Part shown: in pieces, positions 9,840-20,495 of the stretch
How positions within the stretch are numbered: the first letter of the stretch is position 1
Layout: every line of letters starts with the position of its first letter
NCBI GenBank assembly: GCA_020047815.1
Contig: JAIFNG010000065.1
Location: 1-64,000, forward strand
Source: Anaerolinea sp.
GTDB taxonomy: Bacteria > Chloroflexota > Anaerolineae > Anaerolineales > Villigracilaceae
DNA: 64,000 bases
Reading direction: 5' to 3'
Made by a program: the position numbers and the translations under genes
The notes under the pieces: generated by a model
What the model was told of the DNA's origin: nothing
The model's input: the letters and a program-made list of their open reading frames with translations, nothing else
Database searches by the model: none

Positions 9840-11272
9840 ACATTTATCAAAAACGCGGATTGTTTCGCCGCCGCCGCGATGAACCCAACATCTACCGCAT
9901 GTTCTTCTGGATCACATTGATCCTCGGAGGCGTTTGGCTCATTCGCTCTGTTAACAATGGTGAGATCAAACCGCTCTTCCAGCCCACCCCCACTCCCACA
10001 CGCTTTGCGACATCTTACGCCCTGGAAGGCGACGCACAATTCACAGCAGGCAAGCTGGAGGATGCGATCACTGCCTATCGTGAAGCCGCGAAAGTTGACC
10101 CCACCAACGCGCAGCTCCTGGCTCAGCTTGCACGCATCCAAATCTATTCATCCGCGATGCTCGTAAAAGATGAGACCATAAAAGCGCGTCTTAAAGAGGC
10201 ACTGGTATCTGCCGAGCAGGCAGTGGCGCTTGCCCCCGATGATAGTTTTACTCATTCGGTCTACGCATTTACACTGGACTGGAACGCCAACCCAACCCTG
10301 GTGGATGCTCGCGAATCCCAAAAATTCCTCACCAAAGCCGAACAGGAAGCCGTGCGTGCCCTGCAATTGGACAACACCAACACACTCGCGCTGGCTTTTT
10401 ACGCCGAAATTCTTGTCGACCAGCAAAAATGGACGCAGGCTGAACAATACATCCAGCAGGCCTTGGAACGAGATTCATCTCTGATGGACGTTCACCGTGT
10501 CCATGCTTATGTGCTTGAGTCATTGGGCGAATACACACTTGCGATTGAAGCGTATGACCGGGCCATTGCCATCGCGCCCAACATGACCTTCCTGTACCTG
10601 CGCGCAGGGGCGAACTACCGCCGCCTTGCATTTGATAGTCCCAACGAAACAGTTCAAACCGAACTTTATGAAAAATCCCTGGAATACTTCGCACAGACAG
10701 CGCGCATCAACGAGCAATTAAATGTGTTTGACCCCGTGCCCTATCTTTCCATTGCAAAGACCTATTCGCAAATGGGACAATTCTTCATCGCCATTCGCAA
10801 TGTGCAAAAAACAATCGAGTTCCAGCCAGACAACCCTGTCTTTTATGGCGAACTGGGTGTGCTGTATCATAAGAACCGCAACTATGAAACGGGCATTCTT
10901 GCACTTGGGTGCGCCGTGCGCGGATGCACCCCCGAAGAATCCTGTGCTGCACGCGGGGACTGCGGTACAAACGATGTACCCGCCGAAGTAATCGGACTGC
11001 CACTCTCAGCCAGCACCATCTATTATTACGATATCTACGCCTCCGAACTGGCCGCGTTAAGTACCCCAAAGAAAAGTTATTGTGAAGAAGCGCTGGCAAT
11101 CGCGTCAGAGATTGAAGCCTCTGAATTTGACGAAGACCCCAATATCGCCGCTGACGTGGTGGTAGTGCGGAATATCTGCACTTTTTCTCCCGAAGCAGAG
11201 ATCACCCCCACCCAGGGGCCGAATGCCACCGAACCTGCCATGCTGGAAGAAGAATCGACAGCGACACCGTAA
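9836..11272 (+). CDS. TPR-repeat membrane-anchored protein, paralog of the preceding gene
   Basis: Overlaps the upstream stop (ATGA); TM plus TPR units (AIEAYDRAIAIAPNMTFLYLRAGANYR). Confidence 0.85.
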   Translation: MNIYQKRGLFRRRRDEPNIYRMFFWITLILGGVWLIRSVNNGEIKPLFQPTPTPTRFATSYALEGDAQFTAGKLEDAITAYREAAKVDPTNAQLLAQLARIQIYSSAMLVKDETIKARLKEALVSAEQAVALAPDDSFTHSVYAFTLDWNANPTLVDARESQKFLTKAEQEAVRALQLDNTNTLALAFYAEILVDQQKWTQAEQYIQQALERDSSLMDVHRVHAYVLESLGEYTLAIEAYDRAIAIAPNMTFLYLRAGANYRRLAFDSPNETVQTELYEKSLEYFAQTARINEQLNVFDPVPYLSIAKTYSQMGQFFIAIRNVQKTIEFQPDNPVFYGELGVLYHKNRNYETGILALGCAVRGCTPEESCAARGDCGTNDVPAEVIGLPLSASTIYYYDIYASELAALSTPKKSYCEEALAIASEIEASEFDEDPNIAADVVVVRNICTFSPEAEITPTQGPNATEPAMLEEESTATP

Positions 11273-11356
11273 TTAAAATCTTCATACCAAGCCGCAGCCC
11301 GTCAGATTCAACACGTGAGACTTCATCAGAGTTTTGTAAGAATTTATATACTTACC

Positions 11357-11385
11357 TTGACTTTGCCCATTTAACTAGGTAATAT
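11357..11385 (+). promoter_or_regulatory. Sigma70-type promoter for groESL
   Basis: TTGACT (11357-11362), 17-bp spacer, TAATAT (11380-11385). Confidence 0.75.
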
Positions 11386-11390
11386 TGAAA

Positions 11391-11417
11391 TTAGCACTCG
11401 GGCCTATCGAGTGCTAA
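11391..11417 (+). promoter_or_regulatory. CIRCE element (HrcA operator)
   Basis: TTAGCACTC-N9-GAGTGCTAA, exact match, immediately upstream of groES. Confidence 0.97.
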
Positions 11418-11461
11418 AACTTTGAGATTATTGAAAACCAAAAAATCCTAGGAGAAAAGAA

Positions 11462-11758
11462 ATGGCAAAAGTAACATTCAAACCCTTGGGCGCGCGCGTG
11501 CTCATTGAAGCAATCGAGCAGGCGGAAGTGACTGCAGGCGGCATTGTCCTGCCCGAAACCGCAAAAGAAAAACCCCAGCAAGGCAAAGTACTGGCCGCCG
11601 GCCCTGGTGATCGCAACGAAAAGGGCGAACGCATTGTAATGGATGTTAAAGTCGGCGATACTGTTCTTTTCGCCAAGTACTCTGGCACCGAAGTCAAGAT
11701 GGATGGCAAAAAATTGCTCATCATGCGCGAGAGTGATCTTCTCGGTATTGTCGGTTAA
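11462..11758 (+). CDS. groES: Co-chaperonin GroES
   Basis: [43 protein letters not shown]. Confidence 0.98.
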   Translation: MAKVTFKPLGARVLIEAIEQAEVTAGGIVLPETAKEKPQQGKVLAAGPGDRNEKGERIVMDVKVGDTVLFAKYSGTEVKMDGKKLLIMRESDLLGIVG

Positions 11759-11791
11759 TCCAAAATAACAAAAAATTAAGGAAGTATTACT

Positions 11792-13453
11792 ATGGCTGCT
11801 AAACAAATTGTATTTTCAGAAGACGCCCGCCGCAAGCTTAAGAACGGCATGACTGTTGTTGCGAACGCTGTTTCCGCAACTCTTGGACCCAAAGGCCGCA
11901 ATGTGGCTATTGACCGCAAGTTCGGTTCCCCCACCATTACACACGACGGTGTATCCGTTGCCAAGGAAATTGAACTCGAAGACCCGTTCGAGAACATGGG
12001 CGCCCAGCTTCTCAAGGAAGCCGCCCAGAAGACCAATGATATTGCCGGTGACGGTACAACCACCTCCACCGTTTTGGCTTATGCCATCGTGACCGAAGGC
12101 TTGAAAGCTCTCGAAGCTGGTTACAACCCGATGCTTCTCAAGCGCGGTATTGAACTTGCGACCGAGACCATCGTGACCGAGCTCAAGAAGAATTCCACCA
12201 AGATCGACACCCGCGAAGAAATTGCATCTGTGGCAACCAACTCCGCCGCAGACAGCGAGATCGGTGATTTGATCGCAGACGTGATGGACAAAGTCGGCAA
12301 GGATGGCGTTATCACTGTTGAAGAATCCAAGTCCATGCAGTTCGAAACCGAATTCGTGGAAGGCATGCAGTTTGACCGTGGTTACATCTCGCCCTACTTC
12401 ATCACCAACGGTGATCAGATGGAAGCCCAGATCAATGATGCCTATGTTTTGATCTACGACAAGAAAATCTCTGCCGCACAGGACATCGTTCCTCTGCTCG
12501 AAAAACTGGTCCAGGTTGGCAAACGCGAACTCGTGATCATTGCCGAAGATATTGACGGCGAAGCCCTTGCCACACTCGTGCTCAACAAACTGCGTGGCAT
12601 GTTAAACGTGCTCGCAATCAAAGCCCCTGGTTTTGGTGACCGCCGCAAAGCTATGATGAACGACATAGCCGTCCTCACCGCTGGACAGGTCATCTCTGAA
12701 GAAACCGGACGCAAACTGGAAACCACCACCATTCAAGACCTCGGTCGCGCTGAAAAAGTTGTTTCTGACAAAGAGAACACCACCATTATCGGCGGCAAAG
12801 GCAAGAAGGGTGACATCGAATCGCGGATTAAAGAGATCCGCATTGAAATCGACAAGAGCACCAGCGATTACGACAAGGAAAAACTTCAGGAACGTCTCGC
12901 CAAGCTTAGCGGTGGTGTTGCCATCATCCGTGTGGGCGCTGCGACCGAAACTGAAATGAAAGAGAAGAAACACCGCGTCGAAGATGCACTCTCAGCCGCA
13001 CGCGCTGCGGTCGAAGAAGGCATCGTCCCTGGTGGTGAGATCTCCCTCATCAATGCCGCTGTCAAACTTGACAAACTCGCCAAGGCACACGCCGAAGACG
13101 AGAACGAAGAGATCAAAGTCGGCATCAATATCGTCAAGAAAGCCCTCGAAGCTCCGATCCGCAAACTGGCTTCCAACGCCGGGCAGGATGGTTCCGTCAT
13201 CATTGACACCGTTCGCCGCACCGCCGCTGAGAAGAAGAACATCAATATCGGCTTCAACGTGCTCACCGGCGAATACACCGACATGATCAAAGCTGGCGTC
13301 ATTGACCCGGTCAAGGTTGTACGTGGCGCTCTTGAGAATGCTGCATCCATCGCTGCAATGATCCTCACAACTGATGTATTGATCACCGATGTACCCGCAA
13401 AGGAAAACGCTCCTGCCATGCCTCCTGGCGGCATGGGTGGTATGGACTACTAA
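11792..13453 (+). CDS. groEL: Chaperonin GroEL
   Basis: [24 protein letters not shown]-terminal [10 protein letters not shown]. Confidence 0.99.
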   Translation: MAAKQIVFSEDARRKLKNGMTVVANAVSATLGPKGRNVAIDRKFGSPTITHDGVSVAKEIELEDPFENMGAQLLKEAAQKTNDIAGDGTTTSTVLAYAIVTEGLKALEAGYNPMLLKRGIELATETIVTELKKNSTKIDTREEIASVATNSAADSEIGDLIADVMDKVGKDGVITVEESKSMQFETEFVEGMQFDRGYISPYFITNGDQMEAQINDAYVLIYDKKISAAQDIVPLLEKLVQVGKRELVIIAEDIDGEALATLVLNKLRGMLNVLAIKAPGFGDRRKAMMNDIAVLTAGQVISEETGRKLETTTIQDLGRAEKVVSDKENTTIIGGKGKKGDIESRIKEIRIEIDKSTSDYDKEKLQERLAKLSGGVAIIRVGAATETEMKEKKHRVEDALSAARAAVEEGIVPGGEISLINAAVKLDKLAKAHAEDENEEIKVGINIVKKALEAPIRKLASNAGQDGSVIIDTVRRTAAEKKNINIGFNVLTGEYTDMIKAGVIDPVKVVRGALENAASIAAMILTTDVLITDVPAKENAPAMPPGGMGGMDY

Positions 13454-13473
13454 ACCGATCCATCAACAAATTT

Positions 13474-13508
13474 GTAGGGACACAGCGTTGCTGTGTCCCT
13501 ACGTTTTT
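13474..13508 (+). terminator. Hairpin terminator after groEL, also a palindromic repeat copy
   Basis: GTAGGGACACAGC-GTT-GCTGTGTCCCTAC (13-bp perfect stem) then GTTTTTA. Confidence 0.8.
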
Positions 13509-13525
13509 AACGTATAATTCCGTCA

Positions 13526-14407
13526 ATGCTTTCAAAACCCCTTTTTTTTCTTCAATTGATTCTGCTTCTGGGCATTTCCGCCTGCGCGGCTTTCGCGCCC
13601 CCAAACACGCCCACCCCTGCGCCTCCCACATTGACGCCAGTGCCTCCCACCGCCACACCCCCACCTTCAGTGGCTTTTGTGAATGGAGAGTACATCACCG
13701 CAGCAGAGTTCCAGGCGGAACTTGGACGTTATAAATCCGCACAGACTGCATTGGGGGTCTCAGTGTCGGATGAGGAAGCCAACCGGATCATTCTGGAAGA
13801 CCTGATTGCACAGGTTTTACTGGCACAAGCTGCCAGGGAGGCTGATTTCATTTTGACAGGATCAGACCTAAAGTCAAGAATGAAAACCCTGGCCGAATCC
13901 ATCGGAGGGGCAGAGGCATTATCCGCATGGCAGGCTGCTCATGGCTATGACGACACCTCTTTTCAAATTGCATTGCAGCGTTCCATCGAGGCGGCATGGA
14001 TGCGTGACAAAATCATTGCGAATGTGCCAACTGCTGTTGAACAAATTCACGTGCGCCAGATTTTGACCTATAATGAGGAAAACGCGCGCGCCGCATTGGA
14101 AGAGTTAAAAGCCGGTGCAGACTTTGATGAACTGGCTGCGCGATACGACTCGATCACATTCGGAGAGTTGGGCTGGGTACCACGCGGTTACCTGCTCGAT
14201 GCCAGGGCGGATGAAGTTGTGTTTGCCCTGCAAGCCGGCGCATACAGCGATGTGGTCGCAACCGATGCAGGTTTCCATATTTTTAAAGCCATTGAACGCG
14301 GGGAACACCCACTTGCACCTGATGCACTATTGACGGTGCAGGAACAGGCACTAAAGAATTGGGTTGCGGACCAGCGCGCAAAGGGCAATATTGTTCTGGT
14401 TCCATAA
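13526..14407 (+). CDS. PpiC/SurA-type peptidyl-prolyl isomerase lipoprotein
   Basis: Lipobox-like GISACA, then VEQIHVRQILTYNEENARAALEELKAGADFDELAARYD...FGELGWVPRG parvulin signature. Confidence 0.85.
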   Translation: MLSKPLFFLQLILLLGISACAAFAPPNTPTPAPPTLTPVPPTATPPPSVAFVNGEYITAAEFQAELGRYKSAQTALGVSVSDEEANRIILEDLIAQVLLAQAAREADFILTGSDLKSRMKTLAESIGGAEALSAWQAAHGYDDTSFQIALQRSIEAAWMRDKIIANVPTAVEQIHVRQILTYNEENARAALEELKAGADFDELAARYDSITFGELGWVPRGYLLDARADEVVFALQAGAYSDVVATDAGFHIFKAIERGEHPLAPDALLTVQEQALKNWVADQRAKGNIVLVP

Positions 14408-14448
14408 AACACATCATCCGTTGAGAAGTTATTGTTTGGAGTAATACG

Positions 14449-15186
14449 ATGAGCAAAGATAACTACAGTTACGAAGAGACATCTGTGCCAGTACAAAACG
14501 CCAGGCTTGAGATTTGGGATATGTTGAGCATCCTGACGCTTATTCTCACACTCTGCATCGGCACATATTATGTTGCGATCTTTCTCTTCCCGCAATCCGC
14601 TTTCAACCCCTTGAAACCTGATCCGGCAGCCATGGGTATTTTTCCCACGCCGACCCTCACACCCATTATCCTTGATGCCACCTGGACAGTGACTCCCACA
14701 CAGGCAGCAACAGAAACACAGACTCTTGTCCCCACCTATACACTTGCGCCGTCTTCAACACCTTTCTCACTCGTAACACCAACAATCACCTTCACACCGA
14801 CAGCCACGCCAAAAGCGCCCTTTTCAGCAACCATCACATACATCGCCAGTACGATCATTCACCAGGAAGACGCATGTAATTGGCAGGGGATCGGCGGAAC
14901 GGTTGTGGATGCAAGTAACACAGACATGCTTAGGATGACAATTCGTCTTGCGGGGAAATATAATGGCAAGTCCAAAACCGAGTTAACAGTCAGCAGTATT
15001 GCGCCCGCATATGGAAAATCCGGTTATGAGTTCTTTTTAGGTACGGTGCCAATTTTATCCAAGGGGGAGTTGAATTTACAGCTTTTGGACCAGGCAGGCC
15101 TGCCGCTTTCGGATGTTATTAATATTGACACCTTTAACGATTGTTCAAAGAACCTGGTGCTGGTGCGCTTCAAGAAGAACCCCTAG
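14449..15186 (+). CDS. Hypothetical membrane-anchored protein with Thr/Pro-rich linker
   Basis: One TM followed by a TPT-rich linker and extracytoplasmic domain. Confidence 0.65.
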   Translation: MSKDNYSYEETSVPVQNARLEIWDMLSILTLILTLCIGTYYVAIFLFPQSAFNPLKPDPAAMGIFPTPTLTPIILDATWTVTPTQAATETQTLVPTYTLAPSSTPFSLVTPTITFTPTATPKAPFSATITYIASTIIHQEDACNWQGIGGTVVDASNTDMLRMTIRLAGKYNGKSKTELTVSSIAPAYGKSGYEFFLGTVPILSKGELNLQLLDQAGLPLSDVINIDTFNDCSKNLVLVRFKKNP

Positions 15187-15199
15187 AATTAGGAAATAT

Positions 15200-15235
15200 A
15201 AAAAGTCCGCTGCTTATGAAGCAGCGGACTTTTTA
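15200..15235. terminator. Bidirectional terminator between convergent genes
   Basis: AAAAAGTCCGCTGCTT-ATG-AAGCAGCGGACTTTTT. Confidence 0.85.
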
Positions 15236-15252
15236 TATTTACACATCCTTTG

Positions 15253-16170
15253 TTAAACTTCCAAACTCCACTGCTTATATTTTAAATTCCCCGCATGGAC
15301 AACATCATCGAACAGGGCACGTAGTTTGGTTGTGATCGGTCCCATTTTTCCACTACCGATGGGACGGTAATCCACCTTTGTGGCAGCCACAATTTGAGCA
15401 GCTGTCCCTGTCATAAATAATTCCTCAGCAATGAATACCTCTGTCCGGTCAATGGAACGTTCCACGACCCGGATACCCAACTCATTGCGCGCAAGTTCGA
15501 TCACGGAACGACGGGTGATTCCTTCGAGAATATTGTCCGTCGAAGGAGGCGTGACCAAAACTCCATCACGCACCATGAAAATATTCATCGCTGAGCCTTC
15601 AGAAACCTGACCATCCTGGTCCAACACAATGGCCTCATCAAAACCCGCCCGGTTTGCATCGGTCTTGATGAGCGCTGAGTTGGCGTATGCTCCCGAAATC
15701 TTCCCGCGTGCCGGAATGGTATTGTCATCGATCCTCCGCCAGGAGGAAAAGGTTAAATGCGCATCCGAATCGTTTGAAAGATATTTATCAAAAGCGGTGA
15801 CGAACATGCTGAATTCATCCCGCAGGTTATGCAGACGCACACCAATACCCATATCTGCTTTGTAAATGGTGGGACGCAGGTAGACATCCTGCCGCCAGTC
15901 ATCTTTACGCAGGAGTTCAAGTGTCAGATCGATCAGCGCCTGTTCATCGTAAGGAATGGACATGGACATGATCTTAGCCGAATCCAATAGGCGGTGAAAA
16001 TGCTCGTAGGGACGGAAAACAAAGAGGTGCTGCTTCTCTTCATTCCAATATGCCCGCATGCCGCTAAATACGGTGGTCCCATATAAAAAGCCATGCACAG
16101 CGATATTAATTTTCGCATCCGCCAATGGGACAATCCCTCCCTCAAAGAACGCGTGCTTCGAGAGATCCAT
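15253..16170 (-). CDS. ilvE: Branched-chain amino acid aminotransferase
   Basis: ADAKINIAVHGFLYGTTVFSGMRAYW, GFDEAIVLDQDGQVSEGSAMNIFMV; RBS ggaggt before MDLSKHAF. Confidence 0.95.
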   Translation of the reverse strand: MDLSKHAFFEGGIVPLADAKINIAVHGFLYGTTVFSGMRAYWNEEKQHLFVFRPYEHFHRLLDSAKIMSMSIPYDEQALIDLTLELLRKDDWRQDVYLRPTIYKADMGIGVRLHNLRDEFSMFVTAFDKYLSNDSDAHLTFSSWRRIDDNTIPARGKISGAYANSALIKTDANRAGFDEAIVLDQDGQVSEGSAMNIFMVRDGVLVTPPSTDNILEGITRRSVIELARNELGIRVVERSIDRTEVFIAEELFMTGTAAQIVAATKVDYRPIGSGKMGPITTKLRALFDDVVHAGNLKYKQWSLEV

Positions 16171-16206
16171 AAAACACCTCCAGGTAAAAGTCAACGAAAT
16201 AAATTC

Positions 16207-17472
16207 CTATTCTGAAATTATACCCGTTCCACATTGATCCTCAGCCATGGCGGGGGGCTGTCTGTTCGCTCGGACGATCAACGGAAAGGCGAACATTAAT
16301 AAGGATCCCGACCCGGCAATGGCAGATGGTACGGAATACAAACCTGCGATCAAAGCCGCCAGCGGGCCACCGCCCACCTGACCGATGGCATCCACCTGTC
16401 CTGTCATGGAATGAACCGTGGCACGGGTTTGAGGATCAAGTTTTTGATTCACCCAGACAGAGTTGATCGGATTCCAAATCTCACGCAAAACATTGATGAT
16501 AAGGTACAAAATCAGCGTGAGAGGTAAAAAACGTGACGTGGCAAAACCGATCATGGCTGCCGAGATCATACCTGTCACAAGCAGCACGGTACGCCCAATG
16601 GCAGGTGAGCCTCCAGAATCCATACGCTTCTCCACAGAACGAAGTACAAGGATCGTCAGAATGGAGCCTGTAATGCGAAGCACTGCAAAGAATGCAATCT
16701 GATTATTCCCAAACAGGTTTGGAATATCAAAGTTATCAAGCAGATGCTTTACCCATAAACGATCAAAACCCTCGCTGTACAAACCATAAACAAAACCGAC
16801 GCCAAGAATACTCATCAGGCGCGGGCTGGCGCGAACGAATTTAACGCCTTCGTGAAAAGTATATGACATGTGCTGCCAGTTGTTTCGGTCTTCTTTTGGA
16901 GTGGGATGAAATCCCGTTTCGGGCATAATGAAGATGAGCACAACGCCAATTGACGCAACTCCGATCGCGCCGATTTGAATGGGTAAAGCCACGTTATTCA
17001 CGCCGATGAGCATGGCACCTCCCATCCCGATCAGGGATGCAACCAGGCCTGTGCGGGTGGCACGTAGAAAAAGCTGGTTGGCTGGCCCCTCACCGATCTC
17101 ATCCGAAATCCATGCCTGGGTAGCGCCGCTGGTAAAGGTATAGCCCAAACCCCAGATCACCTGCGCGAACAAAATTGGCAGGAAAGCAGGAAAGAAACCT
17201 TCCACCAAAAAACCAACCCCCATTAATATATAACCAATGATGATCGAAAGCCGGCGTGAGTATGCATCAGCAACCACGCCTGTAGGAATTTCAAACACAA
17301 AGGCGGAAATTTCCAGAGTGGTGCCAACCAGCACAAGTTGTACGGGGGTCAATCCTGCAACCGTGGCCTCGTACAATGACATGGTTACAAACATCATGGA
17401 GAAGAAAGCGGAACCTGTAAATTCAATGAACAGGTAAACTTTTGTAGCGTCTAATTTTAAGTTGGGGTGCAT
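16207..17472 (-). CDS. Major facilitator superfamily transporter
   Basis: About 12 hydrophobic spans; FEIPTGVVADAYSRRLSIIIG loop motif. Confidence 0.88.
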   Translation of the reverse strand: MHPNLKLDATKVYLFIEFTGSAFFSMMFVTMSLYEATVAGLTPVQLVLVGTTLEISAFVFEIPTGVVADAYSRRLSIIIGYILMGVGFLVEGFFPAFLPILFAQVIWGLGYTFTSGATQAWISDEIGEGPANQLFLRATRTGLVASLIGMGGAMLIGVNNVALPIQIGAIGVASIGVVLIFIMPETGFHPTPKEDRNNWQHMSYTFHEGVKFVRASPRLMSILGVGFVYGLYSEGFDRLWVKHLLDNFDIPNLFGNNQIAFFAVLRITGSILTILVLRSVEKRMDSGGSPAIGRTVLLVTGMISAAMIGFATSRFLPLTLILYLIINVLREIWNPINSVWVNQKLDPQTRATVHSMTGQVDAIGQVGGGPLAALIAGLYSVPSAIAGSGSLLMFAFPLIVRANRQPPAMAEDQCGTGIISE

Positions 17473-17610
17473 GAAAACAACTCCACCTGAGAGAAAAGAT
17501 TATGGGTCTGGAAATAATTCATGCAAAAAAGTAATCCTGATTTTTCACAGGAACAATTATTTTTTCAATGTCAGACTCTGCTTGATCGTCTTCAATCCCG
17601 GAAGTGACAT

Positions 17611-18942
17611 TCACGCAACAGGAAATACGTCCGAGAGTTTTTTGGGGAACAGGATCCCCAACAGGCGGTACGCCTCATTGCTGGACCAAAAGCAATCGGC
17701 AAAGGCATAATGCAGTTCGTCAAAGCTGCGGTAGCCAAACACCATTTGCAAAAAGGTCAAACCGGGGAAGGAGGCACTTTCCTGGTCTTCAAGTTTGGGC
17801 TTCCAGGATTCAACCCTTTGCAACTGCCCTTTCTCAAACACCATTTGCAAGCCATTTCGATAAAAACTTAGTCTTAGCGTACCACTGTACCCAACCGCAA
17901 TTGATTCGGCAAGCCGCTTTTCGAGCACAGGCCGGATATGGCCAATAAAGGCAGGCAGGTCGGGCACACGGATGTACCAGGCATACGGCTTACGCTCATC
18001 CGGCAGAGAGGAGGTCAGTGCTTCATACACGGGATGATGCAGGCCAAGCATAAAGCCGAACATGCGACATTCCTTGCCATCACGTTTAGCATATTCCTGG
18101 CCGCGCTGCCACAGGTAACGCGCCACACCTGGCGTGACTTCCAACCACGAAACGCCCTGTCGAAGTTCATAGCCAATGGCAGATACGCCCGACATTCCCA
18201 AATAAGTGGCGTGTTGAAAATATCCCACTGGTTTGCCCTGGGCATCTTCGATGATCATGATTTGATTGCAGTTGGCATTGTTTTCACTTTGCCCATCCAA
18301 TTCATATTTCCAGATCTCTGGTGTGCGTTGGCAGACCACTTCGTAGCGTGTAGACGCTTTCTCATAGACCTGGGCAATGAAGGGCAGGTCTGCTTCTACC
18401 GCGCAGCGGATGGGGTACTGCTCCGACTCACCTTCCTTCAACTTTGTTACATTATCTTCATAGCCGAAGCGTCGTCCGCCCAGATCCATCGTCATTTCGT
18501 AACCAAACAAACGATAGTAAAACGGGATGCCTGTGATGGCTTGAACCAGATCACCGCGCTCAGCACTCCATTTGTGGATTTCCTCAAATTGCACACGGAC
18601 CAAACCGCGATTACGATATTCAGGCAGGGTACCAACCAACTCAGGTCGTCCCACGCCAAAGGGAATCCCTTCATATGTCCACGTTTGTGGAATCATGGTA
18701 AGGGCTGACACAATTCGCCCGGTGGCGGTTTCAGCGATCACGGTGAAATCATCTGCATGGAAGGTTGGATGTGGTCTGGCAAGCAGATCACGGGTCCAGG
18801 CGGTTATACGCATATCTGGCTTGTCAGGGCCATCGTCGCTGTGAATACGCCCACAAAAATCTGCCAGGGGCTCAGCATCTGCCGGGGTCGAACGGCGAAG
18901 GATCAATCCATCGCCAAGGTCGTGAAATATATTATCTGTCAT
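17611..18942 (-). CDS. GNAT family N-acetyltransferase (two-domain, Eis-like size)
   Basis: LRRSTPADAEPLADFC, VGTLPEYRNRGLVRVQFEEIH acetyl-CoA loop. Confidence 0.8.
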   Translation of the reverse strand: MTDNIFHDLGDGLILRRSTPADAEPLADFCGRIHSDDGPDKPDMRITAWTRDLLARPHPTFHADDFTVIAETATGRIVSALTMIPQTWTYEGIPFGVGRPELVGTLPEYRNRGLVRVQFEEIHKWSAERGDLVQAITGIPFYYRLFGYEMTMDLGGRRFGYEDNVTKLKEGESEQYPIRCAVEADLPFIAQVYEKASTRYEVVCQRTPEIWKYELDGQSENNANCNQIMIIEDAQGKPVGYFQHATYLGMSGVSAIGYELRQGVSWLEVTPGVARYLWQRGQEYAKRDGKECRMFGFMLGLHHPVYEALTSSLPDERKPYAWYIRVPDLPAFIGHIRPVLEKRLAESIAVGYSGTLRLSFYRNGLQMVFEKGQLQRVESWKPKLEDQESASFPGLTFLQMVFGYRSFDELHYAFADCFWSSNEAYRLLGILFPKKLSDVFPVA

Positions 18943-19044
18943 GGGGCTCACCACTTCACTATTAAACGATCATCCCGCAGTTTTTGAATGAAGTCCAAAA
19001 GGGCTTTACTCAACCTGCGGGATGACTAATGAATAATGCAGATC

Positions 19045-19650
19045 TTAATTGGACTTCAACACTCGATTTAAGCGGTCCAGGGACTTTTCGGGGTCATTAA
19101 ATAAAACACCTGTCATACCGACTTTTTGGCAGGCTAAAATATTTTCAGGCATATCATCCACAAAGACTGCTTCATCCGCGCCAACATTAGCCTTTTCCAG
19201 CGCAAGTTCATAGATCTTTGCTGACGGCTTGACCGTACGGACTTCCGCCGAGATGATGACTGTATCGAACAGATCGAGCAGTCTCTCTTTGGCAAGGATA
19301 TCACGCAGCCCGCTCCACGCATTGGAGATCAACCCCATATGGAAACTACCGCGCAGAGAGCGAATATAGTCGACGAGGTGGCGATCTACAATATCTCCGC
19401 CAAAAAACTGTTCGCGGAAAGATTTGGACTCAGAGAGAGGTTGTTTGAAGCGCTTCAATACTTCTGTCCAATGCTCTTCTTCAGAGATCTCACCAAGGGA
19501 GGCGCGCCGCGCCGAGGCACTGGCAAAGACAGCCTTATCGATTTCATCGTAGTCCATATTGAAACGTTCAGCCAGTTTCTGACGCGGCGCCTGGTATTCT
19601 GTCCGCATGATGACACCGCCAAAATCAAAAAAAACTGCACGGATTGACAT
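19045..19650 (-). CDS. HAD-superfamily hydrolase
   Basis: FFDFGGVIMRTE, LISNAW, KPSAKIYELAL, AVFVDDMPENILA. Confidence 0.9.
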   Translation of the reverse strand: MSIRAVFFDFGGVIMRTEYQAPRQKLAERFNMDYDEIDKAVFASASARRASLGEISEEEHWTEVLKRFKQPLSESKSFREQFFGGDIVDRHLVDYIRSLRGSFHMGLISNAWSGLRDILAKERLLDLFDTVIISAEVRTVKPSAKIYELALEKANVGADEAVFVDDMPENILACQKVGMTGVLFNDPEKSLDRLNRVLKSN

Positions 19651-19662
19651 GATACAGTGCGC

Positions 19663-20082
19663 CTACTTTTTCTTTGTCTTGGATTCAGAAACTGTGGTCG
19701 TAGGCTTCTTAACCGCGTTTTTTTTATCGGCTGGCGTCTTGGCTTCTGCCGGTTTTTTCTCTTTCGAAGGTGTTTTAGCGGTTGTTTTCTTAACCGCCAC
19801 CTTTTTGACTTTTGACAGGGGTTCGGTCTTGGTCAGTACAGAGGCAGGCACTTCCTCTTTAAGGGCTGGCGGAGGAGCAGAAGCCAATTGCTTGGCGGCG
19901 TCCTGCCAATTGGGGAAAAATAGCTCCATCCGCTGGCGTGAAATGGAATTAGCGCGGCGGCAGCGCGGACAATGCGCGTCATAGTGACTTTGGTGTCTCT
20001 CGTTCATCGTAACGATGGCGCTCAACATTTCAGCGCGGGCGAGTGTGAACGGGGTCTGGCAATAGATGCAACGCAGGTTCAT
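19663..20082 (-). CDS. Zinc-ribbon protein with Lys/Ala/Thr/Pro-rich C-terminal tail
   Basis: MNLRCIYCQTPF...HCPRCRRAN (two CxxC pairs) then KKVAVKKTTAKTPSKEKKPAEAKTPADKKNAVKKPTT; good RBS (aggaaagga). Confidence 0.75.
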   Translation of the reverse strand: MNLRCIYCQTPFTLARAEMLSAIVTMNERHQSHYDAHCPRCRRANSISRQRMELFFPNWQDAAKQLASAPPPALKEEVPASVLTKTEPLSKVKKVAVKKTTAKTPSKEKKPAEAKTPADKKNAVKKPTTTVSESKTKKK

Positions 20083-20495
20083 AAGAATATCCTTTCCTAT
20101 CTGACGAGTATGGTTTGATTCTACACTGATTTGCCTTGCCCGCCGAACCAATTTTTGGCTTTGGATTCTGCATGTAGAATTTGAAGATTTTCAGTTTTTG
20201 AGCCAATTCAATCTCTGCCCATGGCAGTTTCTCTCGCAAGATACGAGCTCACCCGCGCGGTATAGGTTTCGCAGTGAACCGCGAAACCTGCAGTTTTAGC
20301 CCACTCTTTTTGCCACCCAGAGCCCGCATAGAATAAAATGAACTTTACATGTCATTTTCCAAAAGTCTTGGAGTGTTTTGCGGCTGGTCACAAGGACCCC
20401 CATTCGCTCCCTTGCAGGGACTTTATGGCAGGCAGCAAGAGAATAAACACAATTTTGAACCCACAGTGGGGGAGAACTTCCGAACTCCAATTATC

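Noticed and set aside
17938-18708. 256-aa + strand ORF
   Set aside because: Antisense shadow of the GNAT gene, whose motifs and start are clear.
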